A stretch of 60,000 nucleotides of DNA from NCBI RefSeq assembly GCF_008831285.2, contig NC_045140.1:11778505-11838504 (forward strand), read 5' to 3'. Below, one piece after another: positions 11,831 to 34,338 of the stretch. This DNA is from Nymphaea colorata (lineage: Eukaryota > Streptophyta > Magnoliopsida > Nymphaeales > Nymphaeaceae). Position 1 is the first letter of the stretch; each line of letters opens with the position of its first letter. Made by a program: the position numbers and the translations under genes. The notes under the pieces are model-generated. The model saw only the letters and a program-made list of their open reading frames with translations, was not told where the DNA came from and did no database searches.

Positions 11831-13335
11831 CCCTTCTAATTGAACTTTGTTTTTTTTTTCGTCATCCTCTTTATTTCTTTCCTTCCTTGAAAGTTATCTA
11901 TATATTATGCATGCATAGTTGCTTGGTTCTTTACTTACATGTGAATGCATGTCGGGAATGAGAGTGTGGTTTGGGGACTCTTTATTTTCATATTAATCTT
12001 TGAGGTTGGGACTTGTCCAACCCGGGATAAACCCTCACGAAAATGTACATGTTAATATGCATTTCCATATCATTTTGCGCTAGTTTCCTTCTTAATCATC
12101 ACATTATGAACCCTAACGAGTGTCTCGTTATGTTGCTTGTTTTCTTCCATACCCAACGGTGGAAGAAATATATCCCTTACAACAAACCAAATAATAACAT
12201 TCTATGCTTATATAAATCATATTTTCTAAAACATTTTCAAAAAGAACCTTCTAACATGGCCTTAAGGACTTAGCTTAGACTCTTGCATGAGTCCAAACTC
12301 CCCTCCGGCCCACATTAAATTTGAAGTTGGTAATTTTAAGTTGTTCCTTGATTTTTCTAATCTTGTGAAGGTATGGATGTATACACATGTTACATACATT
12401 TATGCCAACATGATGACCCACATATTTCTCTCTTTATGCTTTCACTTTCTATTTTATAAATTTTCATATGTGCATGAATACGTATGTACATGTGCTCCAT
12501 CTCTTCTCTTTCAAATATTTATTCCTCTTTTCAAGACAAATATCTTCTCTTATAACATTTCTCATACCCATATATGCGTATGATATTTTTCTTTTCCTCT
12601 AAAATCTCTATTTCTCTTCGAATCAATACATCTTTTTCTCTTAAACTTTCATATATGTGTATATGTGATGGTATGTACACATGTATGCATGTCTTTCTTT
12701 ATATCTCTCTTTCCTTTCATAAGAGTGTTTTATCTCTTGTATTCTTTTTAACATTCTCACCTCATGAACTTTCTATTTACCAACTTCAATAAGACCACAA
12801 ACCAAGTAATGACCCAATATTGGAATCATGCTTGATGGTCTACAATCTCTATCCCTTTTCAAAAACTTTTCCTTCTTATATACAATAATTATAATAACGA
12901 AATCTTAGATATATGTTGTGGTAGGAATGACATTAGATGAATGTTGTGGTAGAAATGTTTTACATTTTTTTCAATCATATAGGGTAAATGCATCCATGCA
13001 TTCTCACCCACTTTATTTCATTTATGATCACAAGCACCTCTCCAAAGAAACTTAAGCAAGAAGGGATGAAACTCTAGCTAGGTGGTAACCGAATTAGAGC
13101 AAAATCTCAAACCTACTTAAAGTCTTAAGAGAACACTAAAGTGATTTCAAAATGTTTTCACAAGTTTTTCAAATGATATTTACTAGTTTCACTTTTTCCT
13201 CAAAACATTTCACATTTTCAAGCAATTCTTCAAGAACCCTTTCAAAAGTTTGAAACTCCAAACTTTCAATATTTTCTACACCGCATATAGAATCAAAAAG
13301 ATGTTTAAGTTAAAACGAAATGCATCAATGATAAA
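11831..13335. other. AT/TC-rich stretch, no gene recognised
   Basis: TCTCTTTC-rich DNA with many short low-complexity frames. Several CATATGTGTATATG-type words occur at 12370-12700. No domain, exon pattern or promoter is supported. Confidence 0.5.
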
Positions 13336-13337
13336 CA

Positions 13338-13412
13338 TAGTCTTTGGGTTGATTACCCCCGGTAAAGGCGCCGGGAACGGTCGATCCTCGTACCGACGGG
13401 CGAGTCCCTTTC
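13338..13412. other. isolated GC-rich block in AT-rich DNA
   Basis: About 75 bp containing CCCCCGGTAAAGGCGCCGGG and CCTCGTACCGACGGGCGAG stands out from AT-rich flanks. It contains the palindrome GGCGCC and a short CTCG/CGAG stem. The preserved GC content in a decayed region suggests a retroelement-derived or recently inserted piece. I cannot name it. Confidence 0.4.
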
Positions 13413-14550
13413 TTTCCTCTTTCAAAACAAAAACCTTATTTTTCTAGAGCACTCCAAAACCAATGAAAATTTTGGGATGCAAACAGAAACAAAGAGCTAA
13501 AAATGAAGATTACATCATAGAATGTAAGAGGATTCGTGAGACAATTAGTTCATAGGGAATAAAATCATTATTTACAGTAATTTTATCCAAGCTTGTTCTC
13601 TATTTGTTTCCATGTTAAATGAGATAAATTTTAAACTTGAAAGTTGATGCACAAGAAATTTTCTTTTCACTTGAGTATTTTGCTAAAGAAGGACACACTC
13701 GAATTATTGTTGCCTTGAAACTAAAGGTTGTTATAGGGAGTGCATTGAACTATTCTCACTACTGAATTCAGATAAAATACGTTGATATAATTGACATAAG
13801 TTTGAATTTTAGGTGTGTTGCTTTTAGGGTGCATTTGCACTCTAGTAGGTGAGTTGGAATGAGTCTTTTAGCATTCTACCTAATTTTATTAATAACTATG
13901 ATTGTTCTATTGTTACTTAAAAAGGGATTTCAACTTTATGCACGGTAGTGAAGAAAAGATAGCTAAACCTCTAAGCACATGTGCCTATTGTGAGCTTTCA
14001 AAATTTTATTACATATTGCACATTAGGTTAAGGATCCTTTAATTGTTTTATATGATCCAATAATCATGCAGTAGACGAGAATGTTCTCTATTATTTAGAC
14101 TATGCATTGATAAATAGAATTTGATAGCATTATCAATCTTTTAACATTCATTAAAGATTTATCATAGTGCTCGAATTTTTTCATGTAATAAAAATGAAGT
14201 AGCTGAATGATTAAGGTACATAAGAGAGTGCCTTGGGTTGCAGGAATGATTAAAGTGCATAAAAAGGGTGCCTTATATTGCAGCTTCTATAAAAGCTTAA
14301 TATTTTTAGGAGAAACTTGGCCCACTAGAATAGATTTTGTTATGGTAATACGAAGAGTAGAATTAAAAGTTTCAAAGCACAATTGAACTTAGTTTAGATC
14401 TATGTTTATGTTTTTTATTTATATTATGAGATTATACTTAAAAAGGAGCTAAAACAATCTTTGTTGGAAGAAGAATATTTCTATAAACAAAAGTTGATAG
14501 TTCATTTGCATGAATAAGAGAGTACACATGAAGTTTTTTTTTATCATGTA
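13413..14550. other. no gene recognised
   Basis: AT-rich sequence before the second decayed LINE. It may contain its 5' part (ORF1 or endonuclease), too decayed to recognise. Short frames only. Confidence 0.45.
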
Positions 14551-15672
14551 ATGGTTAAGAAGCATGAATCTAAAAGATGACTACGGGCTATTGTAGTTAA
14601 TGAGCTAGTGAGAAAAATCAAAAAGAAATTGTGGAGACTTATAGCAACCTATTTGTAGAGTCTTTTAATGGTGAGATAGGTGATGACAAAATCTTGCAAG
14701 ACTTGAGGGAAGAACAAAATGTGTCTGACACTAAAATTGAATGAGTGTCGGAACTTATAAGTAGGACATAAGTAAGAGTGGTTCTTAAAATGAAGAGTGG
14801 GAAAACACCTAGCTAAATTGGTTTGATATTGAGTTCTTTTAAAATTATTCACATATTGTAGGAGATGACTTGACTTTAACTATAAGTGATTTTTCAAGAT
14901 TGGCAAGCTGGTAACAAGGACAAATAAATTTTATTTATTCTTTATTTCTAAGATGGAGGGTCTCTTAACATTAAAGATTATAGTCCAATTACATTATGTG
15001 ACAAGTGTACATGTACATAACGTAATTATAGAGATAATTGCTCAAAGGGTAAAAACATATTTAATAGGAGACATTGGTGAAGAACAAAGTGTATTTTTGC
15101 TGGCAGTAATTAGTCAAAACCAATTCTTTGTAAGTTCATGAAATTGCCAACCTAGGGCCATTATGTGTTGCTCAAGGTAGAAAGTTTTAAAGCATATGAT
15201 AGAGTGGAGAGGTCTTTCTTGGCAAATGTCTTATTGTACTAGTGTTTTTGAACCATGGGTTAGTAGGGTGATGGAAAACTCTCATTTGTGATAGTAATTA
15301 ATAAGATGGAGAGACAAATTTTAATAGTCATAAGGAGGGTTAGAAGTAAGGTGACCTAATATCTGATTCTAATTGTAGTTGATTTTCCATGAAGATTGAA
15401 GTCAGATGCTAGTTTTGTCAAGATTCAGATCTTACATTTAGATGGCTTCAAATTTTAATTCTTGGTATATTGCAAATGACATGATTATTTTAGCACAATA
15501 AGATGCACATATATTCTTAATGTCATGCTTTGAAGGAGTTCAGGTAAATCCTACAAATTCTTCTATTATTTCTTTCAAAATGTAGAATAGTGAATGTGAT
15601 GGAATTATGGCCGTTTTGAGTGGAAACATGGGTTTCTACCTCTAAAATACAAACAAATGCTTTGTTCAGAGG

Positions 15673-15761
<89 letters not shown>

Positions 15762-17180
15762 GAGTAAGAGATTCATCACCAAGAAAGAGTAATATTGCGT
15801 TTAAAGGACAAGTCTATCTAATAAAACATGACCTTAATCAAATTCTAGGTTTCTAGTTAATGGTTTTGGAATCCCAAATCAATTTTGAGTGCTACCTAAA
15901 AGATCTAAAGCCCCTTTTTAAAATACTCTGATAATTGCAGGAAATTTCATGTAATAAATTGGGAGAAGTTGCGTAACCTATTGATGGCTGAAGTCTAGGG
16001 CTTGATAGGCTGGAAACATATAATAGAAAGACATGTTATTTATGACAGCTAAAGCTAGGAACTGCTATTTATTTAGCAGAGGGCTTAGCTTTACATATAA
16101 AATATTTGTATGAGCATTGTCTTTAGACATGTAAGTCTCTAAACCATGTATGTCGCAGTTTTGGATAGGTACTCTACGGGAGTGTGAGGAATCCAATCAC
16201 ATGATTTACTAGAGGACAGATAATGGGTGAAGAGTTTGGTATCGTTGGATGATTGGTATGGGGTCTTTTGCAGAATTTAATTAAGGATGTTAATGTAAGA
16301 AGTTTTATTTAGATTGAATCTCAAACTATGCATGACACTGTAGTTATGGGATCGTTTGAGGAGTTGTAGGGTTACTGTGTGTGGCTATCTCAGTTGTTAG
16401 ATTCATTGTCTTTAAGAAATGCGAAAGACTCTTTAGGATAAAACATGTAATAATATGAATAAGCTTAGTAGAAAGGAGATTTACTAAAAAATTAGTGATT
16501 AATTTCTTGATAATCCAGTTAGAAAATGGTTTGGCAAAATAATGAATGCCACATGCCCAATGATGTCCTTTTATGGCTCTAAAAATCTTCTGTTTAAGTT
16601 GGATAGGTTGTAGAGAATGCACTTGCTAGCAAATTTTACCTACAGGGCCAAATGGAGGAGTAATCAATTCATGTTTTCATTCAATGTAAAGTGGTAAGTG
16701 TAGTCTAGAAATTTTATAAGTCAAAGCTGGAGTAAGAGTCCAATGGCAACATCTGTCGGGGCATTGTTTGTTAGTGGTGTTGGAGGCATAAATCTAATGA
16801 ACAAAAAGGGTATGCAGAGCTCTAATCATGCTTATGTAGTCCTATGGCGTTATGGAATATGTGGAAATCAAGGAATTGGCTGATGCATGAAGGAAGAGAG
16901 GGAGTAGTCCAGAAATTGATGAAATTGGTATGGGATGATTGTAAGCATATTTTGATGACTTCAAATTAAGTGATACGATAATGTGAAGGAAGAAGTGTTG
17001 AGTCAGCTTTCCACTCGTCAGTGATGAGTATTCCATTGCCTATTGTTGGATGGGAAATTATGAAAAGATGGTTTATGTCTTTAGGCTAGCTAAAGTAATA
17101 AGAAATTTGTTGGGGAGAGATACTATATTGCAAGTCAAAAATGGGAGGTGGTGGATTTATTGAGGGGTTTTAAAATGCTT
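14550..17180 (+). mobile_element. second decayed LINE, plus strand
   Basis: Across frameshifts the plus strand reads as plant LINE ORF2. At 14930-14995 is ISKMEGLLTLKDYSPITLC, the RT block usually read as IPK.EG..TLKDYRPI.LC. At 15030-15060 comes IAQRVKTYL and at 15075-15095 GEEQS, matching GEEQSGFLPGR. At 15165-15215 is VLLKVESFKAYDRVERSFL, the FSKAYDRVEW block. After 15760 the RT-C and zf-RVT regions follow, including LDDWYG at 16240 and NATCPMMSFYG near 16550. A long (TA)n microsatellite interrupts it at 15674-15759. It is clearly non-functional and more decayed than the LINE at 37.8-43.5 kb. Confidence 0.75.
15674..15759. repeat. (TA)n microsatellite inside the decayed LINE
   Basis: About 43 uninterrupted AT dinucleotides, lying between the RT active-site region and the RT C-terminal region of the LINE remnant. 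Confidence 0.97.
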
Positions 17181-17399
17181 TATAGACTTTGATGGGAATA
17201 TTGATGTTGTGGAAGGTCCAGCAAACTGGAGATTTTGCATGGAGCAATGTCATTAGAGATGTTTTGGGAGCTGACAAGTTGCTGAAGGGGTTTTAATGGA
17301 TTTGAAGATGTCTTTTGAGCTCTTGGCTGTCTTGAGAGAGTAGGGTTTGGCATAGAAACAAGCCAGGCCAGCCGAAGGCTCGACAAAGCCAGTTTCTGA

Positions 17400-20300
17400 T
17401 AGGTTTGAAGCCCTTACTAGCCTATCCGTTTAATTATCAAATCGGGATCCACTCACAACTTCTTGTCCGTCACTTTCCCACTCAAATGTCTACCTTTATT
17501 TAAAATCATCAGCATTTTCTTTTCTATTTTCTCCGAAACTCTCAATGACATATATTAGGAGCTTCTATTTTGAGAGAGAGAGAGAGACGTTATGTTCCTG
17601 TGACGACTGTTTTGCAGTAAATTTCTAAATTTTAGCCATATCGAAAATTATGTATATATATATGAGATCACGTGGTACCTTTGATTGCTAGACATTAATT
17701 TTTGCCTTTTATTCAAAGTGCAAATAGGGCATAAAGATGTGGCTTTTAAGTGTGTGACTAAGATTTTACAAAAGATTAATAATAATCAGAGGTTAAAATT
17801 TTGTCATTTTATAAGCCAAAAAATTGTATTTTTTAATGTTGCTTCTCAAATAAAAATCAAAATTCTTGTTATGAAAAGTGTTTTTTTGTTTTTTGACAAG
17901 CTTCTCCCTTCTCTCTCTCAAAGAAAGAGAGAAAACTGAAGCCCCTCGTTCAATCACAACTGCTCAATGCATTGCATCGCACTTGAGTGATTAGACATAC
18001 TGCAATACATTTGAAGCAGGTGGTGTCCTGTGAGAGGCTGGAGGATTTCTCCATCCAAACCTAACCAAATAAATTTACAAATATGATTTAAAAAATATGG
18101 CATATATATAAAGATCTTCTACCACTTGGACATGTGTAGGCACAGCCAGCACTATGGTGCTTGTCATTTCATGCGCTTGTGTGTATGCATGCATGTGCGT
18201 TCATGCACCTTTTCTCTCTAAATTAAAGATAATCATATTATTATTGTTGGGTTAAGAAACTATGATCGAAAGTTGTTTTCAAACCTTTAAAATAAGTATT
18301 TGAAAAGTTTTCGTTGTTGTTGTTAGTAACAATATTATTATTAATTATTTTCGAAACTATGGAAAATAACACATTGGATCCCCATTTCCCTTTTTATGTT
18401 GCCTGGAGATCGTTTCTGATCAAATTCCTTATAGACAAGATACCACGATCAATGTCTCGCCAACTTGGTTGTGAAATGCATGCATATCCACATGTATGTA
18501 ACATTCAGCCGTTGTGGATAAGCACATCAAATGCATACAAACAACAAACTTTCGTGGCCAGTGACTCATCTGAAATCTAGACGTTGACACCAAAATATAT
18601 CTAACGTACGGAAAGATTCAGACACCCCATTCTTGTAATTCTAGCCAAATTTTATTTGATGAATGTGTTCAAGTTTATATACATATATATACATGCATAC
18701 ATATATATATATATAAGTCACATAACTCACTTTGAGCCGTCTAGTAATAGACGGTTGAAAAAAAAATAATGAAAAAAGTATGAGTATTTTCATTTAATAT
18801 TAGTTTATACTTTTTTCTTCTTGATTATATTTATATATATATGCTGACCATGTTTTGGCCAAATGATGCCCATGATTAAGTAAGTGAAGGGGACTTGTTC
18901 GATGTAAGAGGGGATTCAAACTAAATATATTGGGCAACAGAATATTGAATGTTGTCGAATGACTAAAAATTAAAAGTTTGTCACTAATGGTTTATGATGC
19001 AACAATAGTTTGCTGTGCTTTAGAAAGTTTATGGAGAATCATATGCTAAATTTTTTAGTCATTCCACATGCATGTGCGCACACACATATACCAAATATTA
19101 ATTACACAAGAAAAAGTTGTTTCCCCTAAGATTCCTCCTTTTGAATGAGTTTTCACTCAACTCTGAAAAAACATATATGGCCATGATGCCTCTCTCTCTC
19201 TCTCTCTCTCACCAAAGACCTCCTCTCAGGTATTCCAGAGAGAGAGGGGGAGAAAGAGAGAGATGGGAGATCTTTTCATTATTCAATATGTTGTATAATT
19301 GTGAGAGAGAGAGAGAGATTGGAGATCTTTTCATTATTCAATACGTTGTATAATTGTGAAGACATGGATCATCTTTATCTTGGTAAGATATGTACCGAGG
19401 TTAGCTGACGCGGACTCAAGATCCCATAACATATATCCACAATAAACCCCCCCACACCAAAACAAAACTTCCCACCCATGCGCTCAGATATGAGGAAATT
19501 AATTTCAGTTATTTTTCTTGGGAATTGACCAAATTGCCCATGGAACAACGAAATAGGGCTGAGAATTTAAAAAAAAATGATAAGTTATTAAACTGAATGC
19601 AACATTTACGTGTATTCAAACTTATATACACGGGCCAGGTTCACATCAGGTGACACGATGCACCTAAACCTAAGGATCCTCAACAAGTATTATATCCACA
19701 CATTTCCTATTTTGTTTGCATATCTTATATTTTATACGTGTATATAAAATATTGCATATGCTTTACGCTTTTGTCAGGTGATCAATATGTTACGTTATCT
19801 ACATATTCTAGCATTATAGAAGAAGCAGATTGACAATGTTTTCAATATCATAAAGATAAAACTTGCTTTGAGCCTAGGCTGAGCTTATGGTAATGAATTT
19901 GTAACCTTTTTTTGCACTTGTTGGCATTTTAATGCAAATCTCATATATATACATATATATATACATGGATTATATATTTTCTACACAAGACTTTTGCGTT
20001 CATAATGTTTTTTAGAGAATATCTTTTGTTATTTTGTTTGGTTTGAATCCGACGTATATCTCATCCAGATTGTCAAGATCCATAAAGAGGAACCTACATC
20101 TCTACAACTGGATCTAAGTACATCCATATCTATTAAACTTTGCCCAAATTCATAGATAATTTTTCTTTCTATTTAAAAAAGACATACAGCCCATGTTGAA
20201 TTCGTATTTGATAGCGGTTTCTTGCATTTGCTCCAGAACTTTTAGATTTCAGCCTGTTATTTCCTTGAATTTTCTCTTTATTTTCCTTAATTGTAGGTGA

Positions 20301-21060
20301 TTGTGGGGCTTAAGATTTGAAAATCCTACTTATTGAGTCAAATATGTGAATTAGATTAAACCTGTATTTGGAAAACATGAAGTTCAACATAAATTATGAA
20401 GTTGAAGAAGGGCATTAGTGATCATATTTAAAATCTTAGACAATCAAACGCCTCTTTAGGGCATTTTGAAACAAATAACAATTTGTTACTGATTGATGAA
20501 TCTGCATTAAAGATTAAAGCAAATTCATATAACACTATAGTATAATGCTTTAGAAATCTGTTTCAATATTTAGAGCAAATCCATCAAACAATAATATACC
20601 AGCCCCACAGTAAATCTAACTTGCTTCTTTCTTTGTATTATCTATGATGCCTCTTGTGTATTTGAGAACTTATGGAGAACATTATATTTATATTTGTTCT
20701 TACCAGCAAAAACAAGAATAAAAAGTTGTTTTTTTGCAGTTAATATAATATTTTACGAGTAGGTATGAGATATCGTATTTTTCAAGTTACACTATTTTCA
20801 TTTCTAAGCATGCATTCCTTTCAACTTAAAAAAGTGTCTTTCTGTAAAAGCCATGAAATAAAAAGTTTGAAGTGAGAAAAAATGTTTTCCATGTCCAAAT
20901 TACATTTGGTTTTATTTATTTGTCAAATTAATGAACGGTTTTTTGCATGAAAAGTACGTCCTCATTAAAATTTATATTTTTAAAATTATAAAAAAAAACT
21001 AAAAATAATATTTAGGAAATACGGCCATTATCCATGACGACATTTCTAAAAAAGAGCAGG
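17400..21060. other. AT-rich intergenic region upstream of the beta-amylase gene
   Basis: No coding exon is recognised. It contains short microsatellites: (GA)n near 17572-17588, (TA)n near 18665-18715 and 19942-19965, and (TC)n at 19191-19210. An imperfect duplication around 19253-19360 repeats GGGAGATCTTTTCATTATTC and TTGTATAATTGTGA. Mostly weakly repetitive AT-rich DNA. Confidence 0.5.
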
Positions 21061-21068
21061 ATATAAAG
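21061..21068 (+). promoter_or_regulatory. TATA box of the beta-amylase gene
   Basis: ATATAAAG lies about 250 bp before the chosen start codon and about 40 bp before a region of higher GC that looks like a leader. It is the only TATA-like word well placed for this gene. Confidence 0.5.
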
Positions 21069-21104
21069 GTAATTCAAACTACAGTGTGCCGATCTAACGA
21101 GAAG

Positions 21105-21248
21105 ATGACGGACCTACCATTTTGCGATGGCAAGGGGGAAAAAATGCAGACCCCACGTCATGATGAGTTGAGGAAACGCTCCATGGCTCTCTGCTTCGCC
21201 AGCTTCTCCGCCGTCTCCCTCCTCCTCTTCCTCGAACTGCTCTTCTGA
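21105..21248 (+). CDS. 47-codon upstream ORF in the BAM4 leader
   Basis: An ATG at 21105 opens a frame of 47 codons that stops at 21246-21248, before the main start at 21314. Its second half is hydrophobic and Leu-rich. It is either a 5'-leader uORF or, if there is a frame error in the sequence, part of a longer transit peptide. The main reading frame is also open upstream of its ATG as far as about 21160, but has no ATG there. No homology recognised. Confidence 0.25.
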   Translation: MTDLPFCDGKGEKMQTPRHDELRKRSMALCFASFSAVSLLLFLELLF

Positions 21249-21313
21249 AACCCTCTATTGCTCCTTCTTCTCCATCCACTCTTTATGAAGAACTTATCTT
21301 TGGTCCTCGGAAG

Positions 21314-30015
<8,702 letters not shown>

Positions 30016-31820
30016 CTCTTTGGCTGCATTCAATAAATGAAACTTTTCTAGCTCTTAAACTTTTCTATGTTGTGAATGGGCTTTGCCAGGAACCATTAAT
30101 TTGCCTTTCTTTTTTGACAGGTGATTGATTTTAACCCTTGATATGGGTGTTTGCATTAAAGGACGTGCAGTATTCTTTTTGTGGATAGCATATTGTTGGG
30201 TAGCTCTCAAAGCAATGACACAATCAGCACTTTGAGGAGTCATTAGGAAGAAGGCTCAGATGTGCTTGATATTGGGTACTTAATAGCACTGTCCTCCTTG
30301 TCATATTGTACATATAGACGTTTCTTTCTCTTTGATACCAGTGTAAGCCTGTCATTGGAGGTGAGTTGCTGTCATATGATATGACCTTCATATGTCCTGT
30401 TGCAATATGCTATGGTTCCATCCAATACGGAAAGGGTTTTCCCTTTCACAGAAATTTGTTTATGTATGAAGCTGATGTTTCCACTCAAGCTTCAGGTTCT
30501 GAGGAGGGAGTATTCCGCTGATCATATTTTAAAAAAAGACTACTCCAAATAGAGACTGGATTTCCACTAGATGGGGTTGTAGATTGCAACGTTATCAAAA
30601 TTGGCTCGACTGCCCCAATTCAAATCCAGTCAGTGGGATGGATTTGACGTGCCATATAGTGGGCTCAACCCATGCATGTATTGTGCCATATAAATGAACA
30701 AGATTTTTATGCTTTCAGACAAACTTAAGTTTTTACTAAAATATAAAGATCTGTATCATCTGGCAACAATGAGAAACACGTCTGATCATATGTGAGTGTA
30801 ATTGATGAGCATGAGCCGTGTGTGTGTGTGTGTGTGTGTGCGCCGGGCTCGCACTCCACGGTAATGACTAGCATGCTGCGGTTGGTGCAAGTCCCGTCGG
30901 ACTTCAGAACACCGAACCACTGGTATCGGATCTGGATCCAGGTTCATTCAAGCCTGATACAAGATATCATACCTGGATCAGTTCCCTCTTACGTTAGACA
31001 GCCCCGTGTCGCATTTGATAAAGTTGCGCTTTTAAAAACGTGTTTTGGCATTTGAACATTCTATTGTTAATTGGAATTTGAGGACATGGTGTAGATCAAA
31101 ACAGGGATTTTGAGGACGAGGTTGATCTAATATTCATCATAAATCGCAACCCGGCTACATAAACTAACCCAAACGCTACGAATCAAATACAAACTTTAAA
31201 GGGTGTGAAATTTGGTAGCTGAGCGTGTTTGATGTACGGAAGTTCTTCCCACATTTTGAAGTTCAAAAGATTGTATGATGATATAAAAATTTGGGACCTT
31301 TTCATTAGGTGTTTGATTGCACTCCATGCATTAAGGGGGCGTTTGGCAATTAGAACAGCAACAACATGTATATACATAGAACAATTTATTATTGTTCTCA
31401 TTGCCAAACAATTATTACGTTTACATGAAGAAAAGGTTATTCATGCAACAAAAGAATAAATTTCTAATTTCAAAGCCTAAAATCACATACTTAGAACGAG
31501 ATTCATTTTCACATTGCATAACTTGTATCAAAATTCCAAATTTTGAAGAACATAATGTCATCATGTTTGTCAAGTTCTGAATCAAGTAAATCACATTTAT
31601 ATGGTGATAACTCGAAGAAAAGAACTTTTTCTGCCAAAGGAAGATGAAAAATATCCACTTTTGTTGGTTTCAAAGTTTTAAACCATTATCAGTCGAGCAT
31701 TATGAAGTTGAACTACGTGCCCATGTGGTGGCAGTTTTAGCTCACCTTCCCTTTTTAATTGGTTTCAATTAGTAGATAAAGTTTAATTAGTAGATAAAGT
31801 TTTGACGAGCAGCCTGAGCG
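30016..31820. other. BAM4 3' region and intergenic spacer
   Basis: Sequence after the BAM4 stop. A (GT)n run at 30819-30841 and a 20-bp direct repeat (TTAGTAGATAAAGTTT) near 31770-31802 are seen. No coding exon is recognised. The open frames of 60-87 codons have no domain. Confidence 0.5.
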
Positions 31821-31827
31821 GAACCCA

Positions 31828-31836
31828 TATATAAAT
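31828..31836 (+). promoter_or_regulatory. TATA box of the MPC1 gene
   Basis: TATATAAAT is followed within 30-40 bp by a GC-rich leader (about 31850-32070). A noncoding first exon probably ends near 32063 (CAG|GTCAAC) or shortly after; the donor is not certain. The leader exon carrying the start codon follows an acceptor ATTCAG at 34306. Overlapping open frames here (31841-32083, both strands) lack domains and are taken as leader sequence. Confidence 0.5.
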
Positions 31837-34338
31837 ATATATGAGGTTAGGTGGGGCGGAGAATAAATGGGAGACGTCCTGGAAGAGGGGTAGTGAGAGA
31901 GGCCCCAGAGAAGGCCGCCCCAAAAGAAGCGGAGGTAGGCGTCTGCCCGGCTGCTCTTCTCCCACCAAGCTCAGAGGGACAGGCGTCTCTGTTCTTCGGA
32001 GGTCTCTCTCTATCCTCACCTATCTGTTCTGTAGGAGGGCGTGAAATCTTCCGATTCTTGCAGGTCAACCACTGAACCGTCATCTCCCGTCGTGTATATT
32101 TCGTGCCCCAACTTCAATTTTGCTGTTTAATTGATTTGGTCATCTTGGTCATCGTCCTTTCTTGAATTATGTGCTTGGGATTGATCGTCTTCTCTTGCAA
32201 AGGCCTTGAGTTCAAGTTTTGTTGATTGGTCTAGTGTGTTGATCTTTAAAGCTTTTTATGTCATCTTTATTTGTTGCGTGAATTGTTCTATTATGTGTTT
32301 CGGCGGTCTCATACGTTAGTTTTTTTGTTTTTCCGAACAAATTAATGTTAGCTATCCGTGGAATCTAGTTCGTGGTTACGGTTTATGAAAGATGACGTTT
32401 ATTTATTGGGAATGATTTGTCGCGTTCTGTCGCCAACAGGATTTGGCTGCCGAGATTTCTAATGCACTTTCTTTGTAGAGTTCCGGTTGCACTTATCTTC
32501 TTCGGATTATCATTAGGAAAGGGCATGGTATTGATGCTAAGAAAGTCGACCGTCAGCGTGGGGGAACCTGCGCAATTATAGGTGGCCCTTTTTCTGGCTT
32601 CCCCCGCCTTGTGTGCTCTGGGTGACCTGATTCTGACACCATGCTGGTCTTACATTAAGGAGCTTCTACCTGATACGTCGATAAAGAGAGGAGCTTCTAC
32701 TCATTTCTTTCATTTATTTTGTTTACTAATATAGATCTGAAGTAAGTCCACTAACTTCGCAGTGGGTGCAGCAGCTTTTGTGATTTTTTTTTAATGTATC
32801 TTAGTAACCACTTGATCGGTTAACCAAGAGCGGGAGTGGAAACGTTTTGTCGTCAAGAAGAGGTGTATTGATAACAAATTCTTCTCGTAGGAGAATCCAA
32901 CTCTTACATTTTATTCCTGTCACTTAAGAAGGCAAGGTTTTGTTGAAGCAGATTGGACCATTGGAGTAATGCTCCAGTCAGATCAGAATGTGTTCGGTTC
33001 TGCCAATTGTATTCCCAAATTAGTCCTATGGCTTTGCATGTGGGTTCTTGCCCATTCCTTTGGCATGAACTTGTCTTGGGATAAACAGTGACAGTTTCTA
33101 CCTCACCTCTGAGTGACATTTGCTTAATAGGTGTAGGCAGAGAATACTAATATGTTTACTCCGATTTTGTTGCAAGACTAGATATGTTCTTGGAGATTAT
33201 ATGTGTATGCTTACAATTTTGTCCCTGAAATATTTTGCTGCATAAGCGGTAGTTTACTGATCATGTAGTTTTTCTATCACTGGGTACGCGACCATTGTTT
33301 TTCTAGCTTTTCTTTCACCGAAAGCATTTTTGAGTTCTTTCTTGAGATGGCATTTGTAAGCCATTGTCACAAATATCATTCTCGGGAAAATGTCAGCAAG
33401 GTTCTTCTTTGGTATTTTTCGATGAACTTGTTTTCTCGGGAAAATTTTGGAAAAATCTCAGCAAATTTGGGAAAAAAATAAAATATCCTAAAAGTTAGAA
33501 AAAATAAAAATAAACGACAAACTAATAAAAAAGTGAAAAACCATCAAAAATTGCAAAAAAGTTGTGAAAATTTCCCAATATTTTTGTTTTACTTGTTTCT
33601 CTTGTAAATATTGTGAGACTTTCGAAAAACTCCAGATATCTGTGACAATGATTTGCTGTTGCAGACTAGCTTTTATGTTTGTTGTAGTGATGCTTTCATA
33701 TAGTAGAACACCCAACTATGTTTTACATGATTTGTGTGTTCATCAGTGCACACTTTAATAACTGTTGAGTGCTGTCCCCTTCCTGCGTATTTGTCATGTT
33801 ATATCTTCGTCCAAAGACGGATCCTTGTCTAGGAGAGGGAGCCACTATCTTGCTAGAATTCCAGCTATTCTTCTCGTTCTTCATTCACTTTCAATCTTGA
33901 AGATGATGACTTTGCAGTTTACAGTACCTTGTCTAAGAAACTTCAGTTGATGTATTGTGTAGTGTGATTATTACTCACAGTCGTTGTATACTTGGACCAC
34001 AATGGTGAAACCAGAATGGTGCATAAAATTACTGAGATATGATGGAATTTGGTCAGATCTCATTTGGTACCATATTTGAACTTCTGTAGTGCTTTTAGAT
34101 ATATGTGTTATATGTCCCTTGATGGCGTATGCTGTATATTTGGCATGTCTAGACATATGCAATCACGTATCCTTGCTGAATGCATTGCAAGTTTGACTTT
34201 TCAAATGATTTTACAGGTAGGAAATTATGAATATCCGACATGTTTATGTTTCAAGAATGTGCGCTTAATTACAAGTACTCATCCATTATGATGTTCTTTT
34301 ATTCAGACACCAGGAGGATCATACTTGAGGGGTCATAC

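Noticed and set aside
31841-32083. Overlapping open frames on both strands near the MPC1 promoter
   Set aside because: The GC-rich leader keeps several frames open by chance; no domain, and MPC1 coding begins at 34339.
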